Positions 31,451-42,783 of a stretch of 64,000 nucleotides of DNA are shown here, piece after piece. The notes beneath the pieces were generated by a model, which saw only the letters and a list, made by a program, of their open reading frames with translations, was not told the DNA's origin and searched no databases. Positions within the stretch are counted from its first letter, which is position 1. Each line of letters begins with the position of its first letter. Both the position numbers and the translations under genes were made by a program. The DNA comes from Gnetum montanum (Eukaryota; Streptophyta; Gnetopsida; Gnetales; Gnetaceae): assembly GCA_015680685.1 (NCBI GenBank), contig MNCI01004374.1, positions 640,298-704,297 of the forward strand, in the 5' to 3' direction.

Positions 31451-32420
31451 GGACTAGTCTGGTGCTTGTAGAATTGTAGTTTCTACAAGTTTTTCCTTCA
31501 ATTTTTGCAATGCATGTTCACATTCGTTGGTCTAGATGAATGGAGCATCTTTCTTTGTTAGCTCGACTAACGACTTTGAAATCTTAGAAAAATTATCTAT
31601 GAATCATCAATAGTAACTAGTATGTCCAAGGAATAATCAGACATCTTTAACTATCTCTGGTTGACATGTTATTCCTTGGATGACTCTTATCTTCTTTGGA
31701 TCTACCTCAATCCCTTGTGAAATTCGATGCCCCAACACAATGCCGTCTTGATCCATGAGATGAATATTTTCCTAGTTGAGCTACAAATTTGTTTCCACAT
31801 ATCTTTTTAGTACTTTCTTAAGGTGGTCCAAAGCTTTCTCAAACATAGCTCCATAGATGGAGAAGGCATCCATGAAGACTTCCACACCACTACCAATCTA
31901 CTACTAAAAGATGCTAAGGACCAAACATTGAAATGTTGTAGGGCATTACATAGACCAAATGGCATCTTACAATATGTAAAAAGTCTCCTAAGGACTTCTA
32001 AATGTTATCTTGGATTGATCCTCTAGCACAATTTGGATTTGGTTATAGCCATTATAACCATCCAACAAGAGATAGTGTCCAATACTTGGTGCACAAATGG
32101 AAATGAAAATGATCTTTAAATGTTATCATGTTTAACAACCTGAAGTTGATGTAAACCTACCACTTGCCATATTTCTTTGGCACAATTACAAGTGGGCTAA
32201 CCCACTCAGTATTTATGATGGAATAGATAAACCCTACCTTGAGGAGTTGCTCTATTTCCTCCTTGATGATCTTCTTCAATTTGGGGTTTAGCCATCTTTG
32301 CAATTGCCTTCTTGGCTTCATGGTTGGGTTAGTGTAAATGTGATGCTAGTATATCCTTAGATCAATTCTAGTTAGCTTGGGATATGACCAAGCAAAAGTT
32401 GCTAGCCATTTCTTGACCAC
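31451..32420 (-). pseudogene. Athila-like reverse transcriptase (broken)
   Basis: On - the RT can be followed from an EEIEQLL-VGFIY segment (about 32280) through motif A (LLDGYNGYNQI near 32080) to motif C, which reads FMDA instead of FMDD near 31865, and on to IVLGHRIS and the connection region. VFMDxFSIYG is an Athila-group hallmark. The second catalytic Asp of motif C is lost and several stops occur. Confidence 0.78.
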
Positions 32421-32999
32421 CTTTAACAACTTTTTTTTTGTTTAGGAGCAAGTTTGGCATTGATTATAACTATCTTATCATTGTTTAAGAATGCATATTC
32501 CATGCCAATTGGTAGAGTTTTCAACTCTAGGGGCTCCTATTTAAAATTATCAAGGATTTCCAATTCTCCCCAACAAGTATCATCATCTTTATCATTACAA
32601 AGTTGATGATGAACTTGCTCAACTTCATTCATGCTTTGAACATAAGCACATGTTAGGCTCTCAATTGGTTCCATGCATAACGTGCTACTTTTTGAGTTAG
32701 CTATCATCCGCTGGTTGCCCTCCTATTTTGTGACTACTGTGTATAAATACCTTTGAATATTTGTTTCTTGTGCACACTAATTGCATGCTTGAATGTATGT
32801 ACTTTTGATGGACCAAATATTTTGCATGCAATTGCACCCATTATCATTGTACGCAATGCATGGAATATGCTTCTTCTTGAGCCTTTCAAATTCATTTTCC
32901 TTGAATATTTCCAAGGATAGGTCTCATTCATGTATTGACTATGCTTAACCATGCCCTTTCCATAATAATGGGGAAGTCACCCTTGTAGTTTTTGACCTT

Positions 33000-33220
33000 G
33001 ATCACCAGAAAATCAGTAAGATAGGATCATCCATAAACTATGGTCACAATGTTCTTCACTAATCCCAAAGGAATAATGATTGATTGGTTTGCCAATTCTA
33101 TATAGATGTTACTCTTCTTGAGAGGTGGTAGGTTCTAGGCCTTATACATGTCATGGAAGCTGAGATTTACTCCAAAACTAGAATTAAGAAGAGCCTTACA
33201 TGGCTCATGTCCAACGATTT
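33000..33220 (-). pseudogene. Athila-like protease region
   Basis: On - a segment with the pattern GVNLSFHDMYK, IELANQSIIIPLGLV and FLVI matches the Athila retropepsin (DLGASVNLMP ... ADRS ... G-V-E-D-V). The catalytic D-x-G-A is not readable, which agrees with the element being dead. Confidence 0.65.
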
Positions 33221-33299
33221 GCAAATAAATGAGTGGACTTCCCAATTTAGATCTTTTTGTAAGAAGATTTCCAACCTTGATCTAATTGAAAACAACATG

Positions 33300-35003
33300 A
33301 GTTAACATCACAATAAAAATATAAGATGGCATTTGGTTTAAAAGAAACTCAAAGATGTTTGATGCAAAGGATGAGGATGTTGGAGATGCAGGGCAACTAG
33401 CCATATGAGGTTGTGAGGATTTGGAAGAATTGTTGGGCTAGAAAATAGGTTGTTTCCTAGATTGATTATCCAAACCATTCAATGAGAAAGCAAGCTGTGA
33501 ATGTATAGCTCTTGTAGCATTTCATTGCTACGGCTATGAAGGAATTTCGCCCTACATAGATAGAGTAGGAGGTAACTAGGTAGAGGGTAGAGGGATGTGT
33601 GTAGATGAATGTGGAGGATGGTATGGATATGGGTTTTCTTCTCGAGTGGATGGTGAATGTGTTCAGTGGTATTCTAGATGGTAATAGTAATGCTAAAATG
33701 AGGCATGGCTTGCAGACCTTCTTGGAGAAATAGGTTGTAAACATAATACTTATATATATTTGGTTACTTATAAGGGTATTGCTATTTTGGCAATGGCATT
33801 TCCCATGATTGTGGTTGGTGCCATTGTTGGTATTGCTCATATGGTTGTGGTGGAGCTCCACTTGGATAATAAGCTTGTTGGGGTTGGTGAAACTACCTTG
33901 GATTGCCTTGAGGATAGGATAATAGTCTAGGTGCTTACCTCCTTGCTAGTCATGGATTCAATGCATACATCCCAAACTCTTGTAAGTGTGACACTACAAG
34001 ACAACATCCCTTCAAATGTTCATATTGATAGATGTCACAACTAGGATCATCATTAGAGTTATTTTTCACAACTTCCTCTATGACAGCAACCTTGCCCTTA
34101 CCTCTCTGGTAGGCACGTTTAGCTCCTTTTCATCTTTTGTGTTCATGATCACTATTCTATTCTTTGGATGCTTCAAAAATATTCATAGTAGTTTGGAGCT
34201 TCTCATCCAAAAAGTCCCATAATTTATCAACCTTTTCCAAAAAGTCAAATATAGATTTTTGAATAGGCAAGGTTTTCCTATTCACCACTTCATCAAGTGA
34301 TGACTCCTCCTCATCATAAAATCAAACCTCACTTTTCCTAATGGAAAGGTCCCTATTATACTCTTCTTCAATTTCTTCTTTTTGCAACTCACCTTCTTTT
34401 TTTGCTACCTACTCTATAAGCTTTTGGATCTAATGAGAATAGTCTCCCTTAGGCATAAACCCCAAGAGTTCTTCTAGTTTCTGCTCTAAGCCCATCTATG
34501 ATGTGGCAAAGTTGTTCCCTTTGAGAATAACCATGACTAGGGCATCAGTGTAAGAGTGAATAATATCTACCCATGGTGGCCTCCAAGGGTTCATGTGTTC
34601 CTTGTTCTTGGATTTCCCTTCTTAGGTTGGACACTCTAGAGTATGTTTGCTATTTATCATTAAATAGTTCTAACATGGTACTCCATTGGTGAATGGATTC
34701 TGGTTCTAAGGACCAATACCAGCTTTCAGCTTCCTTGATGAGTGTCCTAGGAAAAAGCTTGAGTTTTTGCCAATCATTTTCAATGTTTTGTAAAGCACAA
34801 GAATCATGGAAAGCTTGTAGATATGTCTACGGATTAGAGTTATATTCCCCACTCAAATATTAGGATATTATTCATGTCTATGTGCTTAATCCTCCTATCT
34901 TGCACATGCCTGGTTAGGATCTTTATTACCTCTACAATGTTGAACATGTTTTGAGTTTCCAATAGAGGTTCATCATCATCATTATGTCGATGATGTTGAT
35001 GAT
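33300..35003 (-). pseudogene. Athila-like gag (5' part cut by Tat C)
   Basis: On - a gag core is visible at about 34800-34500 (LFPRTLIKEAESWYWSLEP, then IHQW, and an LRREI word). After it comes a Glu/Lys-rich region and a Gln/His/Pro/Tyr-rich low-complexity stretch (about 33900-33480), as in Athila Gag. The N-terminus is missing because Tat C is inserted at 35004. Confidence 0.68.
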
Positions 35004-35540
35004 TGTAGTGATCGAAAACATTAGTGGTTGGAACACTAAGAGGTTATTGAGCATATAGCCTAACCCCAGATCAGCAGAGGGTCGTGCTGGAGAAAAACAG
35101 AAACGGGGTGCCCTGAATAGTCTAGTCGATCAGATAGGGACTTAACCAATGTACAATAACCTTTTGTAAACAATTGTTTTAAATAATTTATGTGTAACTT
35201 AAGCAATAAACGTAAGCTGATAAGAAATAATGCAAAATATGGTGATAGCAAAACAAAGTGAAACAGGCTTGAGTGAGAGAGTGCACCGTTCCAAGATCGA
35301 GGGATCTGATCTTTATTTGGTTGAAAGGTGTACAAATGGTGTGCAGTGTGAACAGGCACAGCTTACAATGAAGTGATATGGTCACAACTTCATAACTGTT
35401 GCAAATGGTCTTCCGCTTGCCAGTCTCTTTGCCAAAGTTAATAGCTAGAAAGCCAAATGCCAAAATTCCAATCACAAGAAAGCCAAGTCCAAAAGCCAAG
35501 AATGCCAAAAGCCAACCCTTTTGAACATTGTTCGCTAGGG

Positions 35541-35548
35541 TATTTATA
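35541..35548 (-). promoter_or_regulatory. TATA box of Tat C LTR
   Basis: TATAAATA on -, in the same ggtatttatag context as in Tat B. Confidence 0.7.
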
Positions 35549-35989
35549 GAGCCAGAAGTGGGAGAGAAACATGGTTTTGATGCCACATGTCCTGGGTCCC
35601 ACAGAGTACCCATGTGACTGTGCCATGCTACTGTGTAATGTTGGGCTGCAGTGTTACGCTATAGTGCTACACTGCAATGTGATGCTGAATGTGAAACCTG
35701 TTGTGCTGTGACCATACCATTCAAGCTACATGTGCCAAAATCTAGTGAACTACCATGTTTGTTACAAAGAATGCCAACAATGAATGCAAAGTGGAGCCTG
35801 TGCTCCAGGACTATGTCTTCCCTACTCTTGGGAGTAGGGTCAAGCATAGCAAAAACTTTGGAGATAACCAAGGGGTGCAAAACAAAGCAAACTTGCTGAT
35901 CCTTATCTGTTGAAGAGATGTCGGGATAGGAGTGACCACTACCAATAAATTCTGGAGTTAACCAAAGACGTCCTGATGCTTCCACATGA

Positions 35990-36850
35990 GTGTTGTGCTA
36001 CTTATGCTACCCAGTGTGTCGGTGTAGTGTAAACACTTGCACACTACATTGTGCTACGCTACATAGTGTAGTCACCATTCTTGAGAGAAATCTTGCTCAA
36101 AAGTTGAAAATACCTGTCTAAGGCCTAGCTAGGCAAGAAACTTCTGTAATTGCCAACCCTGTCTTCCATGTTGAAAGGTCCTAGGACCTGTGAAGTTCAT
36201 CCTTGTGACACTTTTATGGTATGTGTCCTCGCTATGCTGTGCTACACTATGTAGCATAGCACAACATAACAACCAGTGTGTTATGCATCCTTGCTTGATT
36301 TACAATGCTTTGTGAAGAAATTTTTCTTGGGACCTGAGGGGCAAAGTGGGACAAGTAATCTTGGAGGTCTGAATGTGACCAAGTGCAATCCCTTTGCTAG
36401 GAACCACTTGGCAAGGGACCTTTGTTCATTCTGACCCTACTACACTGTACTATGCTACATAGTGTAGCACCCAGTTTGGCTCAAATTCTGACCTACTTTG
36501 CAAACATTTTTTCATATAATGTCAGTCATGTCTTAGCATGGTGGTAGAGCAAACCTATTTGACAGTTGAAGCATGGGCAAATATGCTTACTCCATTAGAG
36601 CCATCTGAGTAGGAGTATCGTCACAGTACATCCTTGCTATGTTGTGCTATACTACATAGTGTAGCATTCAAATTGAGATGATTTCTGAGGAAAATTACCA
36701 CATTTGCTACATCATATTGCTCATGCATCAAGGATGAAGTGGGAAAGATATCCCAAAGGACTGAGTTATTGTCAATCTGCACTTTGGATCCCGATCAGTA
36801 TTTTCAAGGCCTGCTACACTGTGCAGTGTAGCGTAGCATAGCAGGTCTCA
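35990..36850. repeat. Palindrome array in Tat C U3
   Basis: Imperfect palindromes occur near 36045-36070, 36228-36256, 36440-36472, 36632-36665 and 36812-36842, spaced about 170-210 bp. A typical arm pair is tgctacactatg / tagcatagca. They lie upstream of the LTR TATA box on the transcribed (-) strand. Confidence 0.8.
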
Positions 36851-37245
36851 TAGTTAGAAAAATTTTTGAACCGTTTAGTCCATCCTAAATACCTTCGATA
36901 GCTCCTAGCATGGTCCCTGGGTAGACCATCAGCCAGGTCAAGTATCAAGCTAGGCAAGCTAGAAGGTATAACAAGCCTATCAACCCGGAAGATAGAAAAT
37001 TTTCCAGACTATACGGTCTACCACTAGTGCCTTTTTCATGCAAATTGGCCTCATGGCTACATGCTGCGTTGACTATGCTACAAAGGGTGATAGGTAGACT
37101 TGAAGGCAACTCTGTAGGCATCAGGACTTCCAGGGTGCCATATTATCTACATGGTCCAACATGACACCATGCTTGCAAAGATCCTTGTCCAAATTTCAAG
37201 ACTTTGTTGAATCATGAGAGTCCTAAAATTTATGGTGTTTCAATG

Positions 37246-37257
37246 ACCCCTCTTTGT
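37246..37257 (-). promoter_or_regulatory. Tat C polypurine tract
   Basis: On - the sequence AACAAAGAGGGG lies directly before the LTR start TGAAACACC, with four bases (TCAT) between. This is the expected site of plus-strand priming. Confidence 0.65.
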
Positions 37258-38689
37258 TGATGTTTGGAGGATCTTCCTGAGAGATGTCAACAAAGAATAT
37301 GAATCACCATAAAGAATAGAACACTAACATTGCACTTTAGTGCCCACTTGGATGACACTTCGCTACATTTAAGAGTGCTTGGAGGATGATGTAGGATAAA
37401 GAGGCCAAGGAATGGATTTGAGAAAATAGGTTCACAGAAGAAATAAATGTAAAATGCGATGCTTTGAAAAACTATTACCATAGTGTGATCCCTCGTTGAA
37501 GTGCTTATGAGAAAGTCATCAGGCATAGGTGTCTTTCTTTGTTGGCCTTTGACCTCTCACCGGAGTGCTTAGAGATGGTTGATTTATGGCTGAAGTGATT
37601 GTAAAGCAACTGCTATGCCATTTGTTTTAGGAACTTGTCTTTTTTTTTTTCTTATTTTTTTGAGTGTTTTTCTCTTTTGTGCTTTTTGTTGCACAGCTAT
37701 GTTCACATGAAGAAAACCTTGTTGTTGTTGCAGAGTAGGTGTTTCCTCCAAGGGATGAGCTATGTTACATCCATGTGGGGCTTTGACCTACCTACAGAGG
37801 CGTCCCATGAGACGAGTTGTGTTACGTCCACCATGGACTTGGAAGTTGGGCATGTGAAAGGGTTTTGTGCATTGTGAAATCATGTAAAGGGGATATAGGA
37901 AGCTGCAAGTATAGGGGCCAAGGATTAAGTTGGCTAAAAGGAGATTGGGACATGCACTCTCAAGTAGCTAAGCTAATCATAGTGGGTACTTCAGAGCAGT
38001 GTAGTGCCTTACTCTCATGGTGAAATGCATGCTTGAATGATGCCATATTGGCTTTTAACCTACAAACACAACAGAGAGAAAACTAGATAAAAGAAACCTT
38101 GAAGTGAAGTGAGGACAAAGTCCTGCTTGCTCTGGACACTACGAGAGTGGTGAACGTTGTGTCTAACATGTGCGATGTCTAAAGTAGGAAGGCTAGCATC
38201 GGTTCTTGTAGCAATAAGCTAGAAAGGTTAGCATTGAAGAGGCTAGGAGCGATGGTGATGTAGGTTCTTAAGATACCTCACCCAAGGAAAACATCATGCA
38301 ATCCAACTGCAAGGTGAGAAGCCTAACAACTAAATACCTTTTGGACTCGGATGATGGCAATGGCTGGAGGATGAAAACATTGTGGCTGGGCCACAATAGT
38401 TTTGGGACTCCAGTAGTAGGTGCTGATGGCAAGAGCTACTACCAAGATGATTGGCTGTGGTAGCAATAGCTCAGTAAGGTTAGCAAGATGTCAAACAACA
38501 TCTCTGGAAGATCAAAAAGATGCTAGGGGTGATGACACTACATGTGTTCCAAAGGGTTTTTCCTTGACGTTGTGAACTTCATTCTAGAACTACAACGTCC
38601 CACCCCATGTTGTCCAGAGAGTTTGAAAGTGTGCATGCTTGCTTGTTCACAATAGTTACATGTGTGTGCTGGGAAGCGTTGCACTACGA
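37258..38689 (-). other. Tat C 3' untranslated region
   Basis: This is non-coding or degenerate sequence matching the same region of Tat B (41385-42540). On - a segment near 38080-38055 reads ttttctctctgttgtgtttgtag, a splice-acceptor-like pyrimidine tract that is conserved in Tat B at about 41960-41935. No protein is recognised. Confidence 0.55.
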
Positions 38690-38967
38690 ACCTAATTTAA
38701 AGTCTTGGTAGACTATCAAATGTGCTAGTTTAAGGTCCTAGTAGACCAATGTGCAAGTTTAAGGTCCTAGCAGACCGTTGTGCTTGTTTAACATCATAGC
38801 AGATGGTGGATGAGTAGTTTAAGGTCATAGAAGATCATGCTGTGGATGCTAGTTTTATGTCATAGCCCAAGGACATGTTGTGCCAGTTTAACATCATTGC
38901 AGATGTTTTGTGCTAGTTTATAGTCATAGTGGACTATTTGTGCTAGTTTTACATTGTAGCAGATGTT
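38690..38967. repeat. Minisatellite agtttaaggtc, Tat C downstream of integrase
   Basis: About nine units of 26-35 bp carry the word agtttaaggtcctagcagacc or variants (agtttatagtcatagtggac). The same family stands at 42541-42760, 46425-46830 and 60872-61135. Confidence 0.85.
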
Positions 38968-39011
38968 TTGCTTACCTTGCGTTTTATCTAATGTAATCTT
39001 TTGCATCAAAC

Positions 39012-39646
39012 TTAGTATGCTTTGAGGTACAAGTGGTTGATGGGATTTGCAAACTCGTTGCCATCCATATCAGCCAGTTTGAATGCCTCATCCTCATAGG
39101 CTTTTGTGACTATGAAAGGGCCTTCCCAGTTTGCTAAGAATTTGCTCACTTGTTCACAAATAGCCTTGAGGACTAGGTCCCCCTTCTTGATCGGTTGTTG
39201 ATGTAAGTTGCAGTGATGCTTTTGCCATTCGTTGTTTTGAGCCTCATCTACAACGTTCCAGAGGATCATCCAAAGTGATGGAACCTACAATTCAAGAGGT
39301 AACACTACTTTAGATCCGTAAATGAGACTGTATGGAGTCTTACCTATAGCATTTCTGCATGTCATATGGTAAGCCCACAACACGTACAGGATTTTCTCAT
39401 TCCATCACCTCTTGCTACTGGTAAGCATCTTTTTCAACAAGTTGATGATGATCTTGTTGGTTGCCTTTGCCTGCCTATTTGCCTATGGGTAGTATGGTGA
39501 TGAAAAAGAGTGTTTGATGCCAAGGTTGTCACAAAAGGTTTTGGTTTCCATGCTACTAAATTGTGGCCTGTTGTCTATCACAATAGTCATGGGAAGACCA
39601 AACCTTGTTACTATGTTATCCAGGATAAAGTGGAAAACCTATTGAG
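39012..39646 (-). pseudogene. Tat C integrase, C-terminal part
   Basis: On - this continues the integrase interrupted at 58013. It starts at the FHFILDNIVTRFGL segment, includes a PQFSS word, and ends with a GPFIVTKAYEDEAFKLADMDG segment and HLYLKAY before the stop at 39012. The last 85 codons are open. Splitting by Tat B and further breaks make it non-functional. Confidence 0.8.
39642..39646. repeat. Tat B target-site duplication, left
   Basis: ttgag next to the Tat B LTR edge tgtaacg. The right copy is tcgag at 58013-58017, one base different (G to A on -). Confidence 0.8.
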
Positions 39647-40254
39647 TGTAACGACCAAAAACGTTGATGGCTGGAAAACACCAAGAGGTCATCGGTAGTG
39701 ATAGTCTTAACCCGGATCTATGTGAGGGCCATGCTGGATAAAATGAAAATAGGATGCCCTGAACTATCTGGTCAATCAGATAGAAACTTAGTCAGTGTTA
39801 ATATAACCTTTCGTAAATAGATAATTTGAAAATGAGACTTCTAGCATAAAATGATAACTTTAAATGGAAAAAGGGATAGAAAACAATGTAAAAATGTAAT
39901 GATAAGCAAGAAAACAAAGTAAAATGCAGTTAGGAAAATGCACTGCTTCAAGATTATGACTTCACTCTTTCAAGGTGGATACAATTGGTTGTGTAATGCT
40001 AGGAGGCGCAGAGATCCCAAAGGTAACCAAGACGTCTAGAGCAAGACAATTGTATGCTAGAACATAGACTTGAGAGTCAACAATGCAAAATTCTATGAGG
40101 ATAGCAGGAAGGGTAGAATAGAATGCCAAACAAGAATGCCCATTATTTACAATGTCAAACAAGATGTTTACAATGCTCAGGATCAAAATGCTAACTTTTT
40201 CTTGCTTGCTAATCAAATCACCTAACGCCTTCCCTTCGACCGATCCTCTTGGGG

Positions 40255-40262
40255 TATTTATA
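40255..40262 (-). promoter_or_regulatory. TATA box of Tat B 3' LTR
   Basis: TATAAATA on -, in the context ggggtatttataggg, matching 56906-56913. Confidence 0.7.
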
Positions 40263-40479
40263 GGGCCAAGGGCACGCGAAAGATGCGGTTTGGATGCCAT
40301 GTGTCCTGGGCCTGTGTTGACTTGTCTATGCTATGTGGACATGCATAACCATTGGACATGCATGACCATTGGATGAACCTACCATGCTATAATTACAAGC
40401 TTGCCACGCTGTAATTACATTGTCAGAACTTGGAGATGTGTGCCAACGGTGCAAACTGGTGAAGTGCATTGATGTAGCG

Positions 40480-41165
40480 TAACTGCTTGCTATGCTACGC
40501 TATGCCTTGTATGTAGCATGTTATCGTAGCATAGCATCTTGCTACGCTATGCTACACTATGCAGCGTAGCATAGCATAGCCACCAATTTGAAGCAAAAAC
40601 TTGCGTTGTGTCCTGCTGCATGTGATGGAAGCCTTTGAAATGCGCTGACTATTTATTGCATATTTGCTATGCTATGCTATGCTATGTAGTGTAGCATAGC
40701 ATAGTAAATGGCCTTAGTCGTAAAAACATCGCCAATCTACAAACTTTACCTTTTGCACTACGAAACTTGTGAACTTGTTGATCCCACCCTTTGAGATGCC
40801 TTTCGTTGCTCCAGTAGAGTTGCTACGTTGTGCTACGCTACGTAGCGTAGCGTAGTGTAGCATAGCATAGCAATCAACATGGATTGCTTTTTGCTAAGTT
40901 TGTTGTTTTCTGGTGAAGGAGCCATTGCTAAAGAACTTGAAGTCGAGTGAAGCTACTATTTTTGAAGGTCAGAGGTGCTAATTGAGTGCATTTGAAATTG
41001 CTAAGTAGGTTGAGCCTTCCTGCCTTGCTTTTACTACACTATGCCACACTATGTAGTGTAGCATAGCGTAACACCTTGTCTTGCAAAAATTTATGGTTAA
41101 CTACTTAAACCACTATCTCCCAAAGCCTACTACACTATATAGCATTGCATATCGTAGCAAACTCC
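40480..41165. repeat. Palindrome array in Tat B 3' LTR U3
   Basis: Imperfect palindromes occur near 40487-40580 (a cluster), 40667-40708, 40822-40872, 41033-41072 and 41128-41160. The strongest, at about 40830-40870, has gtgctacgctacg against cgtagcgtagcgtag. The positions correspond to those in the 5' LTR. Confidence 0.85.
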
Positions 41166-41384
41166 TTGACTAGAAAACTTGCCAAATTGTTTTGCACATT
41201 TTGAGCATTGCCAACAACTCTCCACATCACTTCTGTGTAGGTTGTCAGCTAGATGAATTACCCAGCTAGAAAATTTTCCAAACTGTATAGCCTAAGGCCC
41301 AAAACATCCATCTCTTGATGAACTTTCGTGACACTGCCTGAATTGTGATGGCTTGGTGAAGCAAGGATGCCCTAAAAATTTAGT

Positions 41385-42540
41385 AGATTCCCTCATCGGA
41401 GTGCTCATGAGGGAGTTGTTCGCATTTTCATCTTTACTTTCGTTGACCTTCGACCTCTCATCAAAACACTTGGAGAGGGTGATTACGAATGACTTACGTG
41501 CCATTTGTTTTAGGCACGTTTTGTTTGTGTGCGCGTGAGCTTTTTCTCTCTTACGCTTTTACCTTTTACTATTTTTCCATTTACATTTGTGAACAACCTT
41601 GTTGCGGGACAAGTGTTTCTTTCCTAGGATGAGTTGTGTGACATCCATGCGGGGGTTTTAACCTAACTATAAATGCTTTCCATGCAGTGTGCTCTGTTAC
41701 GCACATCATGGACTTTGCGGTTGAGCAAAAAGGAGGGCTTAATAGGCATTGGAAAATCTTGTAAAAGAGGGGAGGATGTAGGAATTGCGGATGTGAGGAG
41801 TAAGGTAGAGGGAAGGAGTTTAGAAGGTAGGATAGGGTGTGTACTCTAGGGTATCCAAGCTAGTCTAGACAATCACTTCACAACGCTGTAGAATTTGCTA
41901 CAATGGCGAGATTCACCTTCGATCGCACCCTGTAAACATAACAGAGAGAAAACCAGGAGAAACAACCATGATGAAAAATGAGGGCAAAGGTCTTACTTGG
42001 TGTAGATGTTGATGAAGGTCTTGGACATCTTTGCTAGTGCATGGTGTCCAAAGTAGGAAGGCCAGTAGTGGCCTCGGTAGCATCAGCATGGAGGAGCTGG
42101 CATCAAAGGAGCGGGGAGTTGCTGTGAGTGTAGATGCTTTGGAATCCCTACCTAAGGCATGCATTCTCAGTTCAGCTATGGGGTCAACTACCACATAGCT
42201 AAATGTCACTTGAGCTCAGATGCTGGCAGGGAGTTGGAGGGTAACAATATTGTGGTTGGGCCACAATATTGTTGGAACTCCAGCAATAGGCACTGACCAA
42301 GGAACTACCATCAGGGCGACGGGCCATGACGATGGTAGGTCTGGGGGGTTAGTGAGATATCATATGACATATTTGGAGGATCAGTAAGATGCTAGGAGTG
42401 ATAACATTGTGCATGTTCCAGATCGTGTTCTCATCATGTCGTGAACTGCATTCTGGAACTGCAACGTCCCACCCCACGTCGGCACTATGCATGCTCGCTT
42501 GATGTTTACTTGGTGCAAATGCATGCTAGGGACGTGCTGT
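41385..42540 (-). other. Tat B 3' untranslated region
   Basis: This is degenerate sequence matching Tat C 37485-38690. On - a conserved ttttctctctgttatgtttacag (about 41960-41935) resembles a splice acceptor. The - frame at 42209-41913 has no recognised domain. Confidence 0.55.
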
Positions 42541-42760
42541 GAACCTAGTTTAAGGTCTTGGTAGATCATGTGTACCAAATTAATGTCATATCAGATGTGT
42601 TGTACTAGTTTATAGTTATAACGGACTAACTGTGCCAGTTTTACATCGTAGTGGACGAGCTGTGCCAGTTTTATGTTGTAGTGAATGATGGTGAGGCTGT
42701 GCCAGTTTAATGTCATAGTGGATGTTTGCTCACCCTTGTCAGTTTTACGTCATAGTGGAA
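42541..42760. repeat. Minisatellite agtttaaggtc, Tat B downstream of integrase
   Basis: About seven units of 28-38 bp, e.g. agtttaaggtcttggtagatc and agttttacatcgtagtggacg. It is the same family and position as 38690-38967 in Tat C. Confidence 0.82.
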
Positions 42761-42783
42761 ATTTTTTTGTCTACTCCATGCGC

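Larger units (their letters stand above)
27111..35003 (-). mobile_element. Athila-like Ty3/gypsy element, both ends missing
   Basis: Read on -: gag (35003-33300), protease (about 33220-33000), RT (about 32420-31450), RNase H (31440-31085), integrase (about 30990-29670), then a coiled-coil ORF in the env position (28870-27350). The protease, RT and integrase words are those of the Athila group. The left side is cut by the Tat A LTR at 27110. The right side is cut within gag by the Tat C LTR at 35004. It is the oldest layer of the nest. Confidence 0.78.
35004..37242 (-). repeat. Tat C 3' LTR
   Basis: The left edge tgtagtgatcg and right edge ggtgtttca give TG...CA ends on -, and both ends align with the LTRs of Tat B. 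The TATA box is at 35541-35548. U3 (about 35640-36860) holds at least five imperfect palindromes built from gctaygcta and tagcrtagc words. The element is inserted in the Athila gag; the candidate left target repeat is atgat at 34999-35003, but the other side is outside the window. Confidence 0.8.
35004..39646 (-). mobile_element. Tat C, 3' part (LTR, UTR, integrase end)
   Basis: This is the left part of a Tat-type element whose right part resumes at 58013 beyond the Tat B insertion. Read on - from 39646: integrase C-terminus, a minisatellite-bearing 3' region, polypurine tract, 3' LTR. About 10.6 kb of Tat C is in the window and its gag would lie beyond 64000. Confidence 0.82.
39647..41384 (-). 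repeat. Tat B 3' LTR (right end deleted)
   Basis: This aligns with 56298-58012 along its length with many substitutions. The left edge is tgtaacgacc and the TATA is at 40255-40262. The right end stops at ccctaaaaatttag. The last bases (ggtgtttca) present in the 5' LTR, and the polypurine tract that should follow, are missing, so a deletion removed the LTR border. Confidence 0.85.

Noticed and set aside
37635-38023. + frames with a hydrophobic start in the Tat C 3' region
   Set aside because: Low-complexity T-run translation, not kept in Tat B.
38690-38967. CRISPR-like regularly repeated words
   Set aside because: Unit and spacer lengths vary, spacers are not unique, there are no cas genes, and the sequence is plant retroelement DNA. 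It is a minisatellite.
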